DNA of 64,000 nt from Rubricoccus sp038746605 (GCA_038746605.1 JBCDKM010000007.1:124001-188000), one strand, 5' to 3'; shown: positions 27,601-35,466, counted from the stretch's first letter. A program made the numbers and translations. The notes: generated from the sequence alone by a model not told the origin.

Positions 27601-27850
27601 GCGGGTCCGCACGAGCGTCGTCCCGATTCGGGTCTCGGTCGTTGAACTCGACGGAGCGGTAGGCGACCCGGACGATCCCGTCCACCTCTCTCCCGAGCGA
27701 GGCCGCGAGCCGCTCATCCTGTACCTCGATACGCGCACAGGCCGTGTCCATGGCGACGCCGAGGCCGCGCTCGGGCAGAAGATCACAGCCGCAGGGCCCG
27801 CCGGTGCCGACAACCGCGCGCAGGTGGAGTTGACCGTGCGCGTCCGGTGA
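24623..27850 (+). CDS. Large exported lipase-like alpha/beta-hydrolase
   Basis: 1075 residues with a signal peptide (FLALLLVLAAPATLAQ) from a GTG start. The first 400 residues are of unknown fold. Residues of about 410-700 carry an alpha/beta-hydrolase region: VVVHGITPGPG as an oxyanion-type loop and a VVHSFGGIVAR nucleophile elbow (HSFGG, Ser in the middle). The last 350 residues are again unknown, with a LRVxDxR-free beta-rich end. Esterase or lipase activity is inferred from the elbow; the His and Asp partners are not certain. No sorting domain is present. An upstream in-frame ATG at 24566 adds only a non-signal stretch. Confidence 0.7.
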   Translation: MPRFLALLLVLAAPATLAQTPDDLQAAYAEAEADLRTMLSLRQLTDAETEYVVSCVLYERPPSENEPCDLSRLMELLSRDEVADLDPTEREPQIPDEESNDIQPLDPASFPSPFDPNAPILRHTLAAPRVTVAYAPSGEWAVASGRPALDLRRADVVLSDGLREEVRAFVGSLSGRRTLAFGPEGVAAGLDQSGRLHVASHRSPEAVSCTAHLDALAEQAPDADPDAILALHPQTCEWVLASAAEATASGTRWASFARVVQSRLEAGERPAIAFTPDGESYVGITGTRVIRGPGIPLAFEAFVRSAQRDSFSVTNRGTLAPIGEVQAVAFDPARFSTEAGEVTGVVIVGTRGYRARGVESAVCDAVEAVLGLDPATVWREAVCSDAVASPPASAAPPEAPFAFAPERPRLAVVVHGITPGPGDDPAHNVGTVHHTTYYWGWDFLSSLLGQSGGTGYLMQPDGSTRAIGGQQWRDCSGEMPTVSSDYSAYEACQAQTPWPYHLWQMQTARGTAPAPVVLNQSRIPDSGGYLGALVTYRDGAVAYEEQVAATVEQVYARYQHVFGHLAPERQPQLYFVVHSFGGIVARTLLSLGDDDTFAALQTAAPTLYTDDLRQRAAFLRDRTVLLATMSTPHKGSPLIDFSADLTASIRQYDIVGLDDVRDAFDGVAGFIGGERAAYDNIRALARDDDAVNRTLLHPAKARRGDGSLVPIYTLGGRSPGGSFFVTPKQLFDPAQTRASIADVFLSGRHGKEAAAQFIFDRLLGRFRYGAADAAPWGHAREPLGDLLTVPHRGPSPDVLAGQASVDQEIANELVTLTGPSRYGYRWASDGVYDSDGLVGFASAHGLDLVGSGERDYFEHGQTWSVADSVADGSWYRLFRSKYGDLFPWDRDNHGSLMFNVGNGLFLHNTLLLHAGPRVGGSAWSGWDTGFSAPLPQERVVEVEVTRLKAIGETAESEINGGAEWRVYLQTGQRITVREPGNGNDWRGSALSAQRVRTSVVPIRVSVVELDGAVGDPDDPVHLSPERGREPLILYLDTRTGRVHGDAEAALGQKITAAGPAGADNRAQVELTVRVR

Positions 27851-27900
27851 TCCCGTCGAGCGCGCGCCTGCGTGATGGAAGAGAACCTTCTCTATCTAGG

Positions 27901-28431
27901 ATGCCCCGCCTCGGTCTTCTCGCGCTCGCCCTCGTGGCTGCGCCCCTCGCTGCCCAGCCTACTGTCATCGTCGCACACAGCTCGCTCGAGGGCGAGACCC
28001 TCCGCTGGCTGGACCGTCACCTCCACGTCTACGCCGAGGCGGACGAACCCGGCCCGCGTGAGATCGTGCTGGTCGCCGTAGCTATCGAAGACGGCGAGGT
28101 GCAGCGGTCGGTGGAGATCGAGACGGTCGCCTACGGACACCCCGAGGCGGAACGCCTCGCGAGGCGCCCTGCGCGCGATCTCCCGGATTGGGACGCGTAC
28201 CTGGAGGCCCGCGCCGAACTGGCGGAGCCCGTCCGCGAACTGTTCCCCGGCAACATCTTCTTCCCAGGCGATCTCTTCTTCCCAGGCAACATTTTCGACG
28301 AGTGGAGTGCGCTCCTGGCGGCGCGGGAGGCCGCCCCTGAGGCCGTCGATTCCAGCCAGCCGCTGATCGTTTTCTTCGCGGGCGAGGGGAGCGGCGCTGT
28401 CTTCGTGCTCCGAAAAAAGCCCGCGCGCTAA
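27901..28431 (+). CDS. Exported protein with FPG(N/D)xF triple repeat
   Basis: 176 residues with a signal peptide (LGLLALALVAAPLAAQ). The feature that marks it is three 6-residue units FPGNIF, FPGDLF, FPGNIF at residues 115-132. The end, LIVFFAGEGSGAVFVLRKKPAR, matches the end of the protein at 31841-32446 (LLVVFFAAPPDGG then LAVLRKRPGR), so the two are paralogs with divergent middles. The function is unknown; the conserved end and repeat suggest a surface or self-assembly role, which is a guess. Confidence 0.7.
   Translation: MPRLGLLALALVAAPLAAQPTVIVAHSSLEGETLRWLDRHLHVYAEADEPGPREIVLVAVAIEDGEVQRSVEIETVAYGHPEAERLARRPARDLPDWDAYLEARAELAEPVRELFPGNIFFPGDLFFPGNIFDEWSALLAAREAAPEAVDSSQPLIVFFAGEGSGAVFVLRKKPAR
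28243..28296 (+). repeat. Three 18-bp units coding for FPG(N/D)(I/L)F
   Basis: Three in-frame copies of TTCCC(C/A)GGC(A/G)A... with third-position changes, so the peptide repeat is kept while the DNA drifts. This suggests selection on the peptide. Confidence 0.7.
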
Positions 28432-28495
28432 TCGCGGATGACGCCTGCACCCCTCCGTTTCTGTAGAGAAGACCGAACCCCCACCTGACCCCACC

Positions 28496-29905
28496 ATGAC
28501 TGATACTCCTCGCTGGCGCCTCACGCGCGCTCTCCTCTTTACGCTCCTCGTGAGCGTCTTCGCTGCTGATGTAGCGGCTGCCCAGGGCATCTTCGGCCGC
28601 GCCCGTCGCGCAGCGGAACGCGCCGCCGAACGCGAGGCCGAGCGCCGTGCCGAGCGCGCCGCAGAGAACGCGGTCAAGGCGCTCTTCGACGCAGGCGAGG
28701 ATGCCATCGAGTGCCTCTTCACGGATCCGGAGTGCATCGCTGCTGCCCAGGAGAACGGCGAGGACGTCGTGCTCGTGGACGATGACGGCAACTACGTGGA
28801 CCGCAACGGCGACCGCGTGAACCAGAACAACGCCGAGGACGCCGTCATCCGAGGCGCTGCCCCAGGGCAAGGCGCCCCTGGTGCTGCGGCCAGCGCGAGA
28901 CCCGGCGAGGGCGCCTGGGCCAACTACGACTTCGTGCCCGGCGCCCGCCCGCTCTACGTCGAGGACTTCGAGAGTGACTACGTCGGCAACGTGCCGCGCC
29001 GGGTCGACTTCCAGAACGGCGTGATGGAGGTCGTGAGCGAGAACGGCAACCAGATGCTCCGCTTCGCCGACGCAGGCACGTTCGCGATTCCGCTCCCGGA
29101 GACGCTCCCGGAGCGCTTCACCATCGAGTTCGATATCTACCACGGTGACACGTGGATCTACACCACGCTCGGCACCGGTCCGTTGGACAACCCGGATGGT
29201 GGCTACAGCATCTTCCACGGCGACCTCCGCAACCACTCCGCGTCGGAGTTCACGGTCTCGAACCAGTTCACCACGGGCGTGCGGGCAGGCGAGACGGGCG
29301 GCTCGTCCTTGCAGCGCACCACGAGGGTGGACGAGGCCATCACGCCCATCCGCATCGCCGTCGATGGGTCCTACGTCAAGATGTACGTGGATGAGGAGCG
29401 GATCGCGAACATCCCCAACGCGGACATCCGGCGGACCGACCGCATCCTATGGGGCACGGGGGGCGAGATCGGCGCCGAGGACGACGGTCGCGTGGGGCCG
29501 GTCTTCGTGGACAACATCCGCATCGCAGCGGGCGGGCGCGAGATCCTCTATGACCAGCTTCAGGCCGAGGGCCGCGTCGCGACGAAGGGCATCCTGTTCG
29601 ACACAGGCAGCGCGACGATCAAGCCGGAGTCCACGCCGACGCTGGGCGACATCGTGCGGATGATGAACCAGTACGGTGACCTCCGCCTGCGGATCGAAGG
29701 CCACACGGACAACACCGGATCCGCTGACACGAACATGAGCCTCAGTCAGCGTCGCGCCGAGGCCGTCGTGGCCTACCTCACGGGCCAGGGCGTGGACGGC
29801 TCGCGGCTGGAGGCGGCCGGGATGGGCCAGACGGCCCCCGTCGCGGACAACGGCACAGCCGAGGGCCGGCAGCAGAACCGCCGCGTGGAATTGGTTCGGC
29901 TCTAG
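28496..29905 (+). CDS. OmpA-family outer membrane protein
   Basis: 469 residues. A signal peptide ends near AAAQG, an Ala/Arg/Glu-rich helical stretch (RRAAERAAEREAERRAERA) follows, then a region of about 200 residues including FVPGARPLYVEDFESDYVG that has the look of a jelly-roll/laminin-like domain, and finally a peptidoglycan-binding OmpA domain at about 355-469 (ILFDTGSATIKPES, RIEGHTDNTGS, LSQRRAEAVVAYL, QNRRVEL). It should anchor the outer membrane to the cell wall. It stands alone as a transcription unit before a palindrome. Confidence 0.85.
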   Translation: MTDTPRWRLTRALLFTLLVSVFAADVAAAQGIFGRARRAAERAAEREAERRAERAAENAVKALFDAGEDAIECLFTDPECIAAAQENGEDVVLVDDDGNYVDRNGDRVNQNNAEDAVIRGAAPGQGAPGAAASARPGEGAWANYDFVPGARPLYVEDFESDYVGNVPRRVDFQNGVMEVVSENGNQMLRFADAGTFAIPLPETLPERFTIEFDIYHGDTWIYTTLGTGPLDNPDGGYSIFHGDLRNHSASEFTVSNQFTTGVRAGETGGSSLQRTTRVDEAITPIRIAVDGSYVKMYVDEERIANIPNADIRRTDRILWGTGGEIGAEDDGRVGPVFVDNIRIAAGGREILYDQLQAEGRVATKGILFDTGSATIKPESTPTLGDIVRMMNQYGDLRLRIEGHTDNTGSADTNMSLSQRRAEAVVAYLTGQGVDGSRLEAAGMGQTAPVADNGTAEGRQQNRRVELVRL

Positions 29906-29927
29906 ACCGGATCTGTCTCGCCACTTC

Positions 29928-29957
29928 GCCCGCCTCGGTGACTGTGCCGAGGCGGGC
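29928..29957. repeat. CCGCCTCGG palindrome, 8-base loop
   Basis: GCCCGCCTCGG pairs with CCGAGGCGGGC around TGACTGTG. It lies 23 bases after the OmpA gene stop and is nearly identical to the copy at 35278-35307. Confidence 0.8.
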
Positions 29958-30029
29958 GGTGTCGGTTCTGGAGGGTGCGCGGGAGCCGCGAGTCCATCGC
30001 GGGGTGACAGGTGGAGTCTGATGCTCCGG

Positions 30030-30037
30030 TAGTTCTG
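30030..30037 (+). promoter_or_regulatory. -7-like box
   Basis: TAGTTCTG lies 22 bases before the ATG of the five-repeat protein and partly fits TAnnTTTG. Confidence 0.3.
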
Positions 30038-30059
30038 AGTGTCCTCCGCCCCCACCACG

Positions 30060-31748
30060 ATGCGACGCGCGCTCCCTCTCCTCCTTGTCCTCGCCACGCT
30101 CTGCGCCTCGGTCGCTGTCGCCGAGCCTCTCCGTCTCGATCCGTCCCTCCTCGCGGGCGAGTGGACGCGCGCCGCGAGCGGAAACACAGCCATCGATTCT
30201 CCATCCCCCAGAAGCGATGGGGCGGTCGGGCGGATGACCGTCGAGGTGAGCGGAACGGAGGGAATCGTCGGGCAGGGCGTCCAGTGGGCGACCTCCGGGA
30301 TGCTTCTCTGGCGCAACATCCGCGATGGCGGCGGATGCACCTACGACTTGGAGGTGCGGGGCTCGGATGGGAACTACTACCCCGCGACGCTCTCCCTGGA
30401 GACGCTCTACCGCGTTACGCTCGTCATCGATCATGTTGGGGCGGGGAACACGCAGACGTGGGTCCGTCAGCGGATCGACACGCGGCCCCCGCCACCGGTC
30501 GATGGAATCTGGGTCCGCACGGAGAGCACCAACCCGGGCCTCGACGGGATGCGGGTCAACGTCGACGCAGGCCGTGCGACCGTTTCCCTTGCACCCGAGA
30601 CGGGCACCTTCGGACGGGGGGACGTTCTGTGGAGAAACCTCGTCCCGCTGGGCCCGAGTGGCTACGAGTTCGAGGTGCTCGGCTCGGACGGGCAGTATTA
30701 CAGCGCCTCGCTCACCTTCGAGCAGCGCAATCGCATTCGGGTGGATATCGAGTTTGGCTCTGCAGGGTCATCGCAGACGTGGGTTCGTCGCCGGGCCCTC
30801 ACCAACGCGGCGCTAGACGGTCCCTGGACGCGAATCGAGAGCACCAACCCCAGCAACGACGGGATGGTGGTAGCGGTCGGCGGCGAAGTGGCGACCGTCG
30901 CGAACCCGGCGGGCTCCTCCTACTCCGTGGGCAATGAACTGTGGCGCGGCCTCGAGCGGCAGAACAACGGCGTCGGGTTCGACCTCGAGGTCCTCGGTTC
31001 TGATGGGAACTACTACCCCGCAACGCTCACCCTCGTCGATACCGACCGGATCGAAGTGGACATCGCGTTCAGTAGCGCGGGGAGCGATCAAGTCTGGACA
31101 CGAGGCGGCGAGGCCGCGCCCGCTCCGCCGCCTGCCCCAGCGCTGGATGGCTCGTGGACGCGAGTGGAGAGCTCCAACCCTCAAAATGACGGGATGATTG
31201 TCGGGGTCACGGGTGCGACGGCGAGCGTCGAGAATGCCGCGGGCTCCAGCTACTCGGCGGGCGCCACGCTCTGGCGAGGGCTGTCTTCAGAAGACACGGG
31301 GTATGCTCTGGAGGTTCTCGGCTCGGACGGTGCTTACTACCCGGCGACGCTCACCTTCGTCGGGGCGGACCGGATCGAGATCGACATCGAGAGTAGCGGA
31401 GCGGGCAGCGATCAGGTGTGGACGCGAGGTGCCGAGGCGCCGTTCAACCTCGATGGCCGCTGGACCCGGACGGCTAGCAGCAACCCGGGGAACGACGGGA
31501 TGCAGGTCGCCATCTCCGGCACCGAGGCGAACGTCCGCTACCTGCCAGGAAGTGCGTCTTCCTACCGTATCGGAGACACGCTTTGGCGCTCTCTCGCACC
31601 GAGCGGTGACGGGTTCTCCCTGGAGGTGCTCGGGTCCGATGGCAACTACTACTCCGCGACGCTGACCGTCGTGGGGCCGGACGAACTCTCGCTTCAGATC
31701 GGCTTCTCCAGCGCAGGATCGGCGCAGACCTGGACGCGTCGCCCGTGA
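30060..31748 (+). CDS. Exported protein with five repeated domains
   Basis: 562 residues with a signal peptide (ALPLLLVLATLCASVAVAE). The mature part is five consecutive units of roughly 95-110 residues. Each has DGxWTRxESxNP, then a LWRGL-type Trp-Arg stretch, the highly conserved LEVLGSDGxYYPATLT, and an end of DRIEVDI...AGSxQVWTR. The third and fourth units are closest to each other. Predicted all-beta. I do not recognise the domain; it recalls lipocalin-like or calycin beta barrels in length only. There is no sorting domain or lipobox. Confidence 0.8.
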   Translation: MRRALPLLLVLATLCASVAVAEPLRLDPSLLAGEWTRAASGNTAIDSPSPRSDGAVGRMTVEVSGTEGIVGQGVQWATSGMLLWRNIRDGGGCTYDLEVRGSDGNYYPATLSLETLYRVTLVIDHVGAGNTQTWVRQRIDTRPPPPVDGIWVRTESTNPGLDGMRVNVDAGRATVSLAPETGTFGRGDVLWRNLVPLGPSGYEFEVLGSDGQYYSASLTFEQRNRIRVDIEFGSAGSSQTWVRRRALTNAALDGPWTRIESTNPSNDGMVVAVGGEVATVANPAGSSYSVGNELWRGLERQNNGVGFDLEVLGSDGNYYPATLTLVDTDRIEVDIAFSSAGSDQVWTRGGEAAPAPPPAPALDGSWTRVESSNPQNDGMIVGVTGATASVENAAGSSYSAGATLWRGLSSEDTGYALEVLGSDGAYYPATLTFVGADRIEIDIESSGAGSDQVWTRGAEAPFNLDGRWTRTASSNPGNDGMQVAISGTEANVRYLPGSASSYRIGDTLWRSLAPSGDGFSLEVLGSDGNYYSATLTVVGPDELSLQIGFSSAGSAQTWTRRP

Positions 31749-31754
31749 GGCTCT

Positions 31755-31780
31755 CCGCCTCGGTGATCCCGCCGAGGCGG
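31755..31780. repeat. CCGCCTCGG palindrome, 8-base loop
   Basis: CCGCCTCGG pairs with CCGAGGCGG around TGATCCCG, 6 bases after the stop of the five-repeat protein gene. Confidence 0.8.
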
Positions 31781-31840
31781 GCGGTGTCCCATCTCGCGGG
31801 CGGATCCGGTGGAGGGGAATGAACATCCTCTCCTCGTGCC

Positions 31841-32446
31841 ATGAGACGCCTCCTTCCGCTTTTCCTCCTGCTCGCCACTGTGACCGCGAGCGCACAGCCC
31901 CTCGGTCTCCGCCTCGGTTCCGACACCGAGGGCACGTTCGAGGATCTCGTCGAAGACCTCCACGTCCTCGCGCCCGGCGGGGCCGACCTGGAATCTGTCA
32001 CGTTGTTCAGCGCGCTCGTCTCGCGCGAGGGGGTTCACGCCATCGGTCGGGCCGAGACGGCGCCTCTCGCCATCGACGACGAACTCCCGGAAGGGATCAC
32101 GCTCCGCGACTCTGGTGTGGAGTTGCCCCGCGACTACCTGGCCGCGCGCGAGCGGCGCGCGATCCGCTCTCGCGACCTGTTCCGTGGAGAGGTCGAGATC
32201 CCCGGCGGGGACCAATTTATCCCGGGAGGCGACCAGTTCATTCCAGGCGGCGACCAGTTCGTCGGCGGAGTGGAGGAGGTGTCCGCGCGAGGGGTAAGTG
32301 AACAGGCTCTCCTGCGGGCTGCCGAGCGGGCGGATGCGCAGGCGTTCGAGTCCGGCGCGCTGCTGGTGGTCTTCTTCGCGGCCCCCCCGGATGGGGGCGA
32401 GAGCGAACTGGCCGTTCTGCGGAAGCGGCCCGGCCGGACGAAGTAA
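31841..32446 (+). CDS. Exported protein with IPGGDQF triple repeat
   Basis: 201 residues with a signal peptide (LLPLFLLLATVTASAQ). Three exact 7-residue units IPGGDQF run from residue 120 to 140. The carboxyl end (LLVVFFAAPPDGG, LAVLRKRPGR) matches the protein at 27901-28431, which has FPGNIF units in the same place. Function unknown. Gene order puts the two paralogs on either side of the OmpA and five-repeat genes, so the block may work together at the cell surface. Confidence 0.75.
   Translation: MRRLLPLFLLLATVTASAQPLGLRLGSDTEGTFEDLVEDLHVLAPGGADLESVTLFSALVSREGVHAIGRAETAPLAIDDELPEGITLRDSGVELPRDYLAARERRAIRSRDLFRGEVEIPGGDQFIPGGDQFIPGGDQFVGGVEEVSARGVSEQALLRAAERADAQAFESGALLVVFFAAPPDGGESELAVLRKRPGRTK
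32198..32260 (+). repeat. Three 21-bp units coding for IPGGDQF
   Basis: Three in-frame copies with synonymous differences (ATCCCCGGCGGGGACCAATT, ATCCCGGGAGGCGACCAGTT, ATTCCAGGCGGCGACCAGTT), so the peptide is conserved but not the DNA. Confidence 0.8.
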
Positions 32447-32463
32447 AACAGAAACGAGTCGGT

Positions 32464-32483
32464 CCGCCTCGGTGCCGAGGCGG
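32464..32483. repeat. CCGCCTCGG palindrome, 2-base loop
   Basis: CCGCCTCGG TG CCGAGGCGG between two convergent genes. On the minus strand the motif is preceded by the TGA stop of the mutS-like gene. Confidence 0.85.
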
Positions 32484-32489
32484 GCAGGC

Positions 32490-34295
32490 TCAGCGCGGCT
32501 CCGCCACCGGAAGCCCGGCCCGCGCCATGATGATGAGCGCGTTCGTCGTCGGGCACGGGCCCTCGTGCAAGCGGTAGTCGAAGGCGAGGCGGTTGTCCTC
32601 GGCGTGCTCGCGGAAGTGCGCGTTCGTGATGCGAGCGTCCTCCGCTTCCAGGTCCGCTAGCGCGAGGTCGTGCGTGGCGACGAGGCTGGTTGCGTTCGCG
32701 CCGACGAGCGCTCGGACCACGCCCTGCGCGCCTGCCAGGCGCTCGCGGTTGTTCGTGCCGCGCAGCATCTCGTCGATCAGCACGAGCGCAGGTGGCCCTC
32801 CAGCCTCCACGCCATCGAGGAGGAGGCGGAGACGGCGGACCTCGGCGTAGAAGGTGGACATGCCCTCCTGCAGCACGTCGCCGATGCGCATGGACGTGAA
32901 CGGCCGCAGTGGACGCACGGCGAGGGAGCGCGCCCAGACTGGTCCGCCCGCCCATGCCAGCACCGTCGCGAGGCCGATGGACCGGAGAAAGGTGCTCTTC
33001 CCCGACATGTTGGAGCCGGTCACGAGGATCACCGCACCGCCGCCCAGCGCCACGTCGTTGCCGACGGCCTCGGCGAGAGGAATCAGCGGGTGGCGGAGGT
33101 CGCGTGCCTCCAGCGGCGGAGCGTCTTCAGCGAGGAGGTCCGGGAAGACAACGCGCTCAGGGCGGAGGTCGGCCGCCTCGGCGAGGGCGCCGAGGGCCTC
33201 CAGTTCGTAGAGCGCGTCCAGCCACGCCGGGAGACGGTCGGCCAGTTCACCGCGCACGCGCTCCAGCGCGAGCGTCAGAATGAGGTCGTACGGCAGCAGC
33301 AGGTTGAGCACCACCCGCCCGATGTCGTTTCGCGTGATGGCGGCGGCGGCGGCGATCCGACGGAGGCGTCGCATCCGCTCGCTCGGTGCCTCCGCGCCCG
33401 TCAGCGGCGCCACGACCGGCGCGAGCACGTCCCCGAGGCGGGGCGCCTCGCGCTCGGCGAACGCGAGAAGGGGGGTGACCTCGCGGAGCGCGCGCTCCAG
33501 GTCGTACGTCCGGTCGAAGACCTGGGCCACGCGTCCGTACTGCGAGAGGTACAGCAGGATGTACACCGTCAGCGAGTAGCCCCAGAGGGAGGGCCCGCCC
33601 GTGAGCGCGAGGACGACGAGTGCGGGCGTGAGCACGGCCAGCGCGCCGAGCATGAGGGCCCAGGTCCGCAGCGAGCGGTCCGGCGGCGGTGCGTCGATCC
33701 AGGTGCGGACGGCGGCATCGCTCCAGCGTGCGTCGATGTCTCCGCTGGCGGTGTGCGCGAGGAGCGCGAGGCGGTCGCGGAGGCGGCGGCGGGAGACGAG
33801 TGCCTGTACGCGTGGCTGGCGGACGCACGCGGCGTCGGGGTCGAGGTCCAGGAGCCACGAGCGGAGGCGGCGAGAGGCGCCCTCGGTGGCGGTCGCGTCG
33901 AGGAGGTGGAGGAGCGAGCGCGGACCGCAGAGATCGAGGTCGGCGGCGTAGGGGTGCTCGGGTGGGGCCGCCTCGGGAGCCGGAAGGAGGGAGTCCCAGT
34001 CGAGGTTGCGCCGGGCGAGGTGGCGGGCCTGGATCTCGCGCCAGAACCGGATGCGCGTGAGGGCGCGCTCCACGCGCTCATGCAGGCGGACGAGGACGGA
34101 GAACACGAGGAGCGTCCCCAGCGCGACGCTCCAGCCCACGCCCGGCCCCACGGCGCCGCCCAATGCCAGCGCTACCGTCAGGCCAACGAGCACGGCCACC
34201 AGGCGGACGCGCGAGAAGAGGAGGCTGCGGCGGGCGAGGGTCGCCTCGCGCCCGTCGAGGCGGGCGAGGAGGGCGGGCAGGCGATCGGGGTGCAT
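32490..34295 (-). CDS. Membrane-anchored MutS-family ATPase
   Basis: 601 residues. The last 175 residues are the MutS ATPase: Walker A GSNMSGKST (427-435), ST...FYAEV, Walker B ALVLIDE (about 503-509) and the VATHD His-switch. Unlike true MutS there is no amino-terminal mismatch-binding domain; instead hydrophobic segments lie at about residues 31-70 and 215-255, so the protein should be membrane-bound. Membrane MutS-like proteins are known in Bacteroidota, with no settled role. The ATG at 34295 is the first with a suitable amino end. It diverges from clpP. Confidence 0.85.
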   Translation of the reverse strand: MHPDRLPALLARLDGREATLARRSLLFSRVRLVAVLVGLTVALALGGAVGPGVGWSVALGTLLVFSVLVRLHERVERALTRIRFWREIQARHLARRNLDWDSLLPAPEAAPPEHPYAADLDLCGPRSLLHLLDATATEGASRRLRSWLLDLDPDAACVRQPRVQALVSRRRLRDRLALLAHTASGDIDARWSDAAVRTWIDAPPPDRSLRTWALMLGALAVLTPALVVLALTGGPSLWGYSLTVYILLYLSQYGRVAQVFDRTYDLERALREVTPLLAFAEREAPRLGDVLAPVVAPLTGAEAPSERMRRLRRIAAAAAITRNDIGRVVLNLLLPYDLILTLALERVRGELADRLPAWLDALYELEALGALAEAADLRPERVVFPDLLAEDAPPLEARDLRHPLIPLAEAVGNDVALGGGAVILVTGSNMSGKSTFLRSIGLATVLAWAGGPVWARSLAVRPLRPFTSMRIGDVLQEGMSTFYAEVRRLRLLLDGVEAGGPPALVLIDEMLRGTNNRERLAGAQGVVRALVGANATSLVATHDLALADLEAEDARITNAHFREHAEDNRLAFDYRLHEGPCPTTNALIIMARAGLPVAEPR

Positions 34296-34390
34296 CGCCG
34301 CCGGGACGCGGCGGGAGGGTGCGCGGTTGCATCTGCTCCTCCGGCGCCAGTCGGGCCCCGCCTCTGGCTGGAGGCTCTTCGCTGGTGACT

Positions 34391-34419
34391 CCCTCCGCCT
34401 CGGTGCCGAGGCGGGAGGG
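34391..34419. repeat. CCGCCTCGG palindrome in a divergent gap
   Basis: CCCTCCGCCTCGG TG CCGAGGCGGGAGGG lies between the starts of the mutS-like gene and clpP, where a terminator has no obvious use. Confidence 0.85.
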
Positions 34420-34538
34420 GCTAGAGCCACCCGGCGCGTTTTCCTCCTCCTCCTTCGCATCCCGAGCCCCGGAACCGCGCCACGGCACGCCGGGTGCGAG
34501 GACGCGAACTTCCAGCGCACACTCCCTCCGACCTCGAT

Positions 34539-35252
34539 ATGTCCACCGTCCACGACTTCCTCACCTTCTCGCGCGATCTCACCTCGCTCCCCGGCGGCAT
34601 CTACAGCGGCCCCCAGCAGACCGCCCCCGCCAACGCGCTCGTCCCGATGGTGATCGAGCAGACCACGCGAGGCGAGCGCTCGTTCGACATCTTCTCGCGG
34701 CTCCTCAAAGACCGCATCGTTCTCTTCGGCACACCCGTCAACGACACGACGGCCAACCTCGCCGTCGCACAACTCCTCTTCCTCGCAGCGGACGACCCCG
34801 ACAAGGACATCAACCTCTACATCAACTCGCCCGGCGGGCAGGTCTACAGCGGCATGGCCGTCTACGACACCATGCAGTTCATCAAGCCGGATGTGGCGAC
34901 GATCTGCGTCGGTCTCGCGGCGAGCATGGGCAGCGTGTTCCTCGCGGGCGGCGCAGCGGGCAAGCGCGCGGCGCTCCCCAACAGCCGCATCATGATCCAC
35001 CAGCCGTCCGGCGGTTCACAAGGCCAGGCATCGGACATCGAGATCGCGGCGAAGGAGATCCTCTACATCCGGCAGCGGCTCAACGAGGTCCTCGCGCACC
35101 ACTCCGGCCAGCCCGTCGAGACCATCGAGAAGGAGACCGACCGCGACAACTTCATGAGCCCGCAGGAGGCCAAGGACTTCGGCCTCATCGATGTGGTGCT
35201 CACGCCGGGCGGCGGCGAGCCGCAGAAGTCGCCCGACGAGCAGGAGGACTGA
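34539..35252 (+). CDS. clpP: ATP-dependent Clp protease proteolytic subunit
   Basis: The serine peptidase subunit that forms the 14-mer barrel with ClpX or ClpA, 237 residues. The catalytic Ser is in GLAASMGSVFLA, the His in MIHQPSGG, and the Asp in ETDRDNFMSP. The stretch LYINSPGGQVYSGMAVYD is also conserved. The amino end is about 30 residues longer than in E. coli, with no pro-peptide cleavage site that I can point to. No clpX gene is next to it here. Confidence 0.95.
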   Translation: MSTVHDFLTFSRDLTSLPGGIYSGPQQTAPANALVPMVIEQTTRGERSFDIFSRLLKDRIVLFGTPVNDTTANLAVAQLLFLAADDPDKDINLYINSPGGQVYSGMAVYDTMQFIKPDVATICVGLAASMGSVFLAGGAAGKRAALPNSRIMIHQPSGGSQGQASDIEIAAKEILYIRQRLNEVLAHHSGQPVETIEKETDRDNFMSPQEAKDFGLIDVVLTPGGGEPQKSPDEQED

Positions 35253-35277
35253 TCCGCCCCCTGTCTCCGCTGACCCC

Positions 35278-35307
35278 GCCCGCCTCGGTGACTGTGCCGA
35301 GGCGGGC
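35278..35307. repeat. CCGCCTCGG palindrome after clpP
   Basis: GCCCGCCTCGG pairs with CCGAGGCGGGC around TGACTGTG. Its right half is repeated exactly at 35835-35861, on the far side of the GIY-YIG gene. Confidence 0.85.
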
Positions 35308-35315
35308 GGTCTCGT
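35289..35315 (+). repeat. 27-bp direct repeat, left copy
   Basis: Begins TGACTGTGCCGAGG and ends GGCGGTCTCGT; identical to 35835-35861. The two copies bracket the GIY-YIG cassette, like a duplicated target site or a recombination pair. Confidence 0.8.
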
Positions 35316-35391
35316 GTCGCGCTGCCGCGACTCTCGCCGCCGCGACCCATCAAGCAGGCAGAGGTCCGCCACTTCCGCTCCATACCGGAGG

Positions 35392-35419
35392 GTGTCATCC
35401 CGAGCGGAGCCGAGGGATC
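35392..35419 (+). repeat. 28-bp inverted repeat, left copy
   Basis: GTGTCATCCCGAGCG then AGCCGAGGGATC. The reverse complement occurs at 35767-35794 with one mismatch, so the GIY-YIG gene lies between inverted repeats. Confidence 0.85.
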
Positions 35420-35466
35420 TAGCCCCGGACGCTTCCTGTTTCCCACCGGCTGCGTACGCTTCCAGT

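Noticed and set aside
28243..28296. Short tandem repeats as a possible CRISPR-like array
   Set aside because: They are in-frame peptide repeats with no spacers of constant length; there is no cas gene in the window.
32670..34388. A 572-codon plus-strand open frame
   Set aside because: It lies antisense to the mutS-like gene, has no start signal or family, and is rich in Arg/Glu/Ala as expected from a shadow frame in GC-rich DNA.
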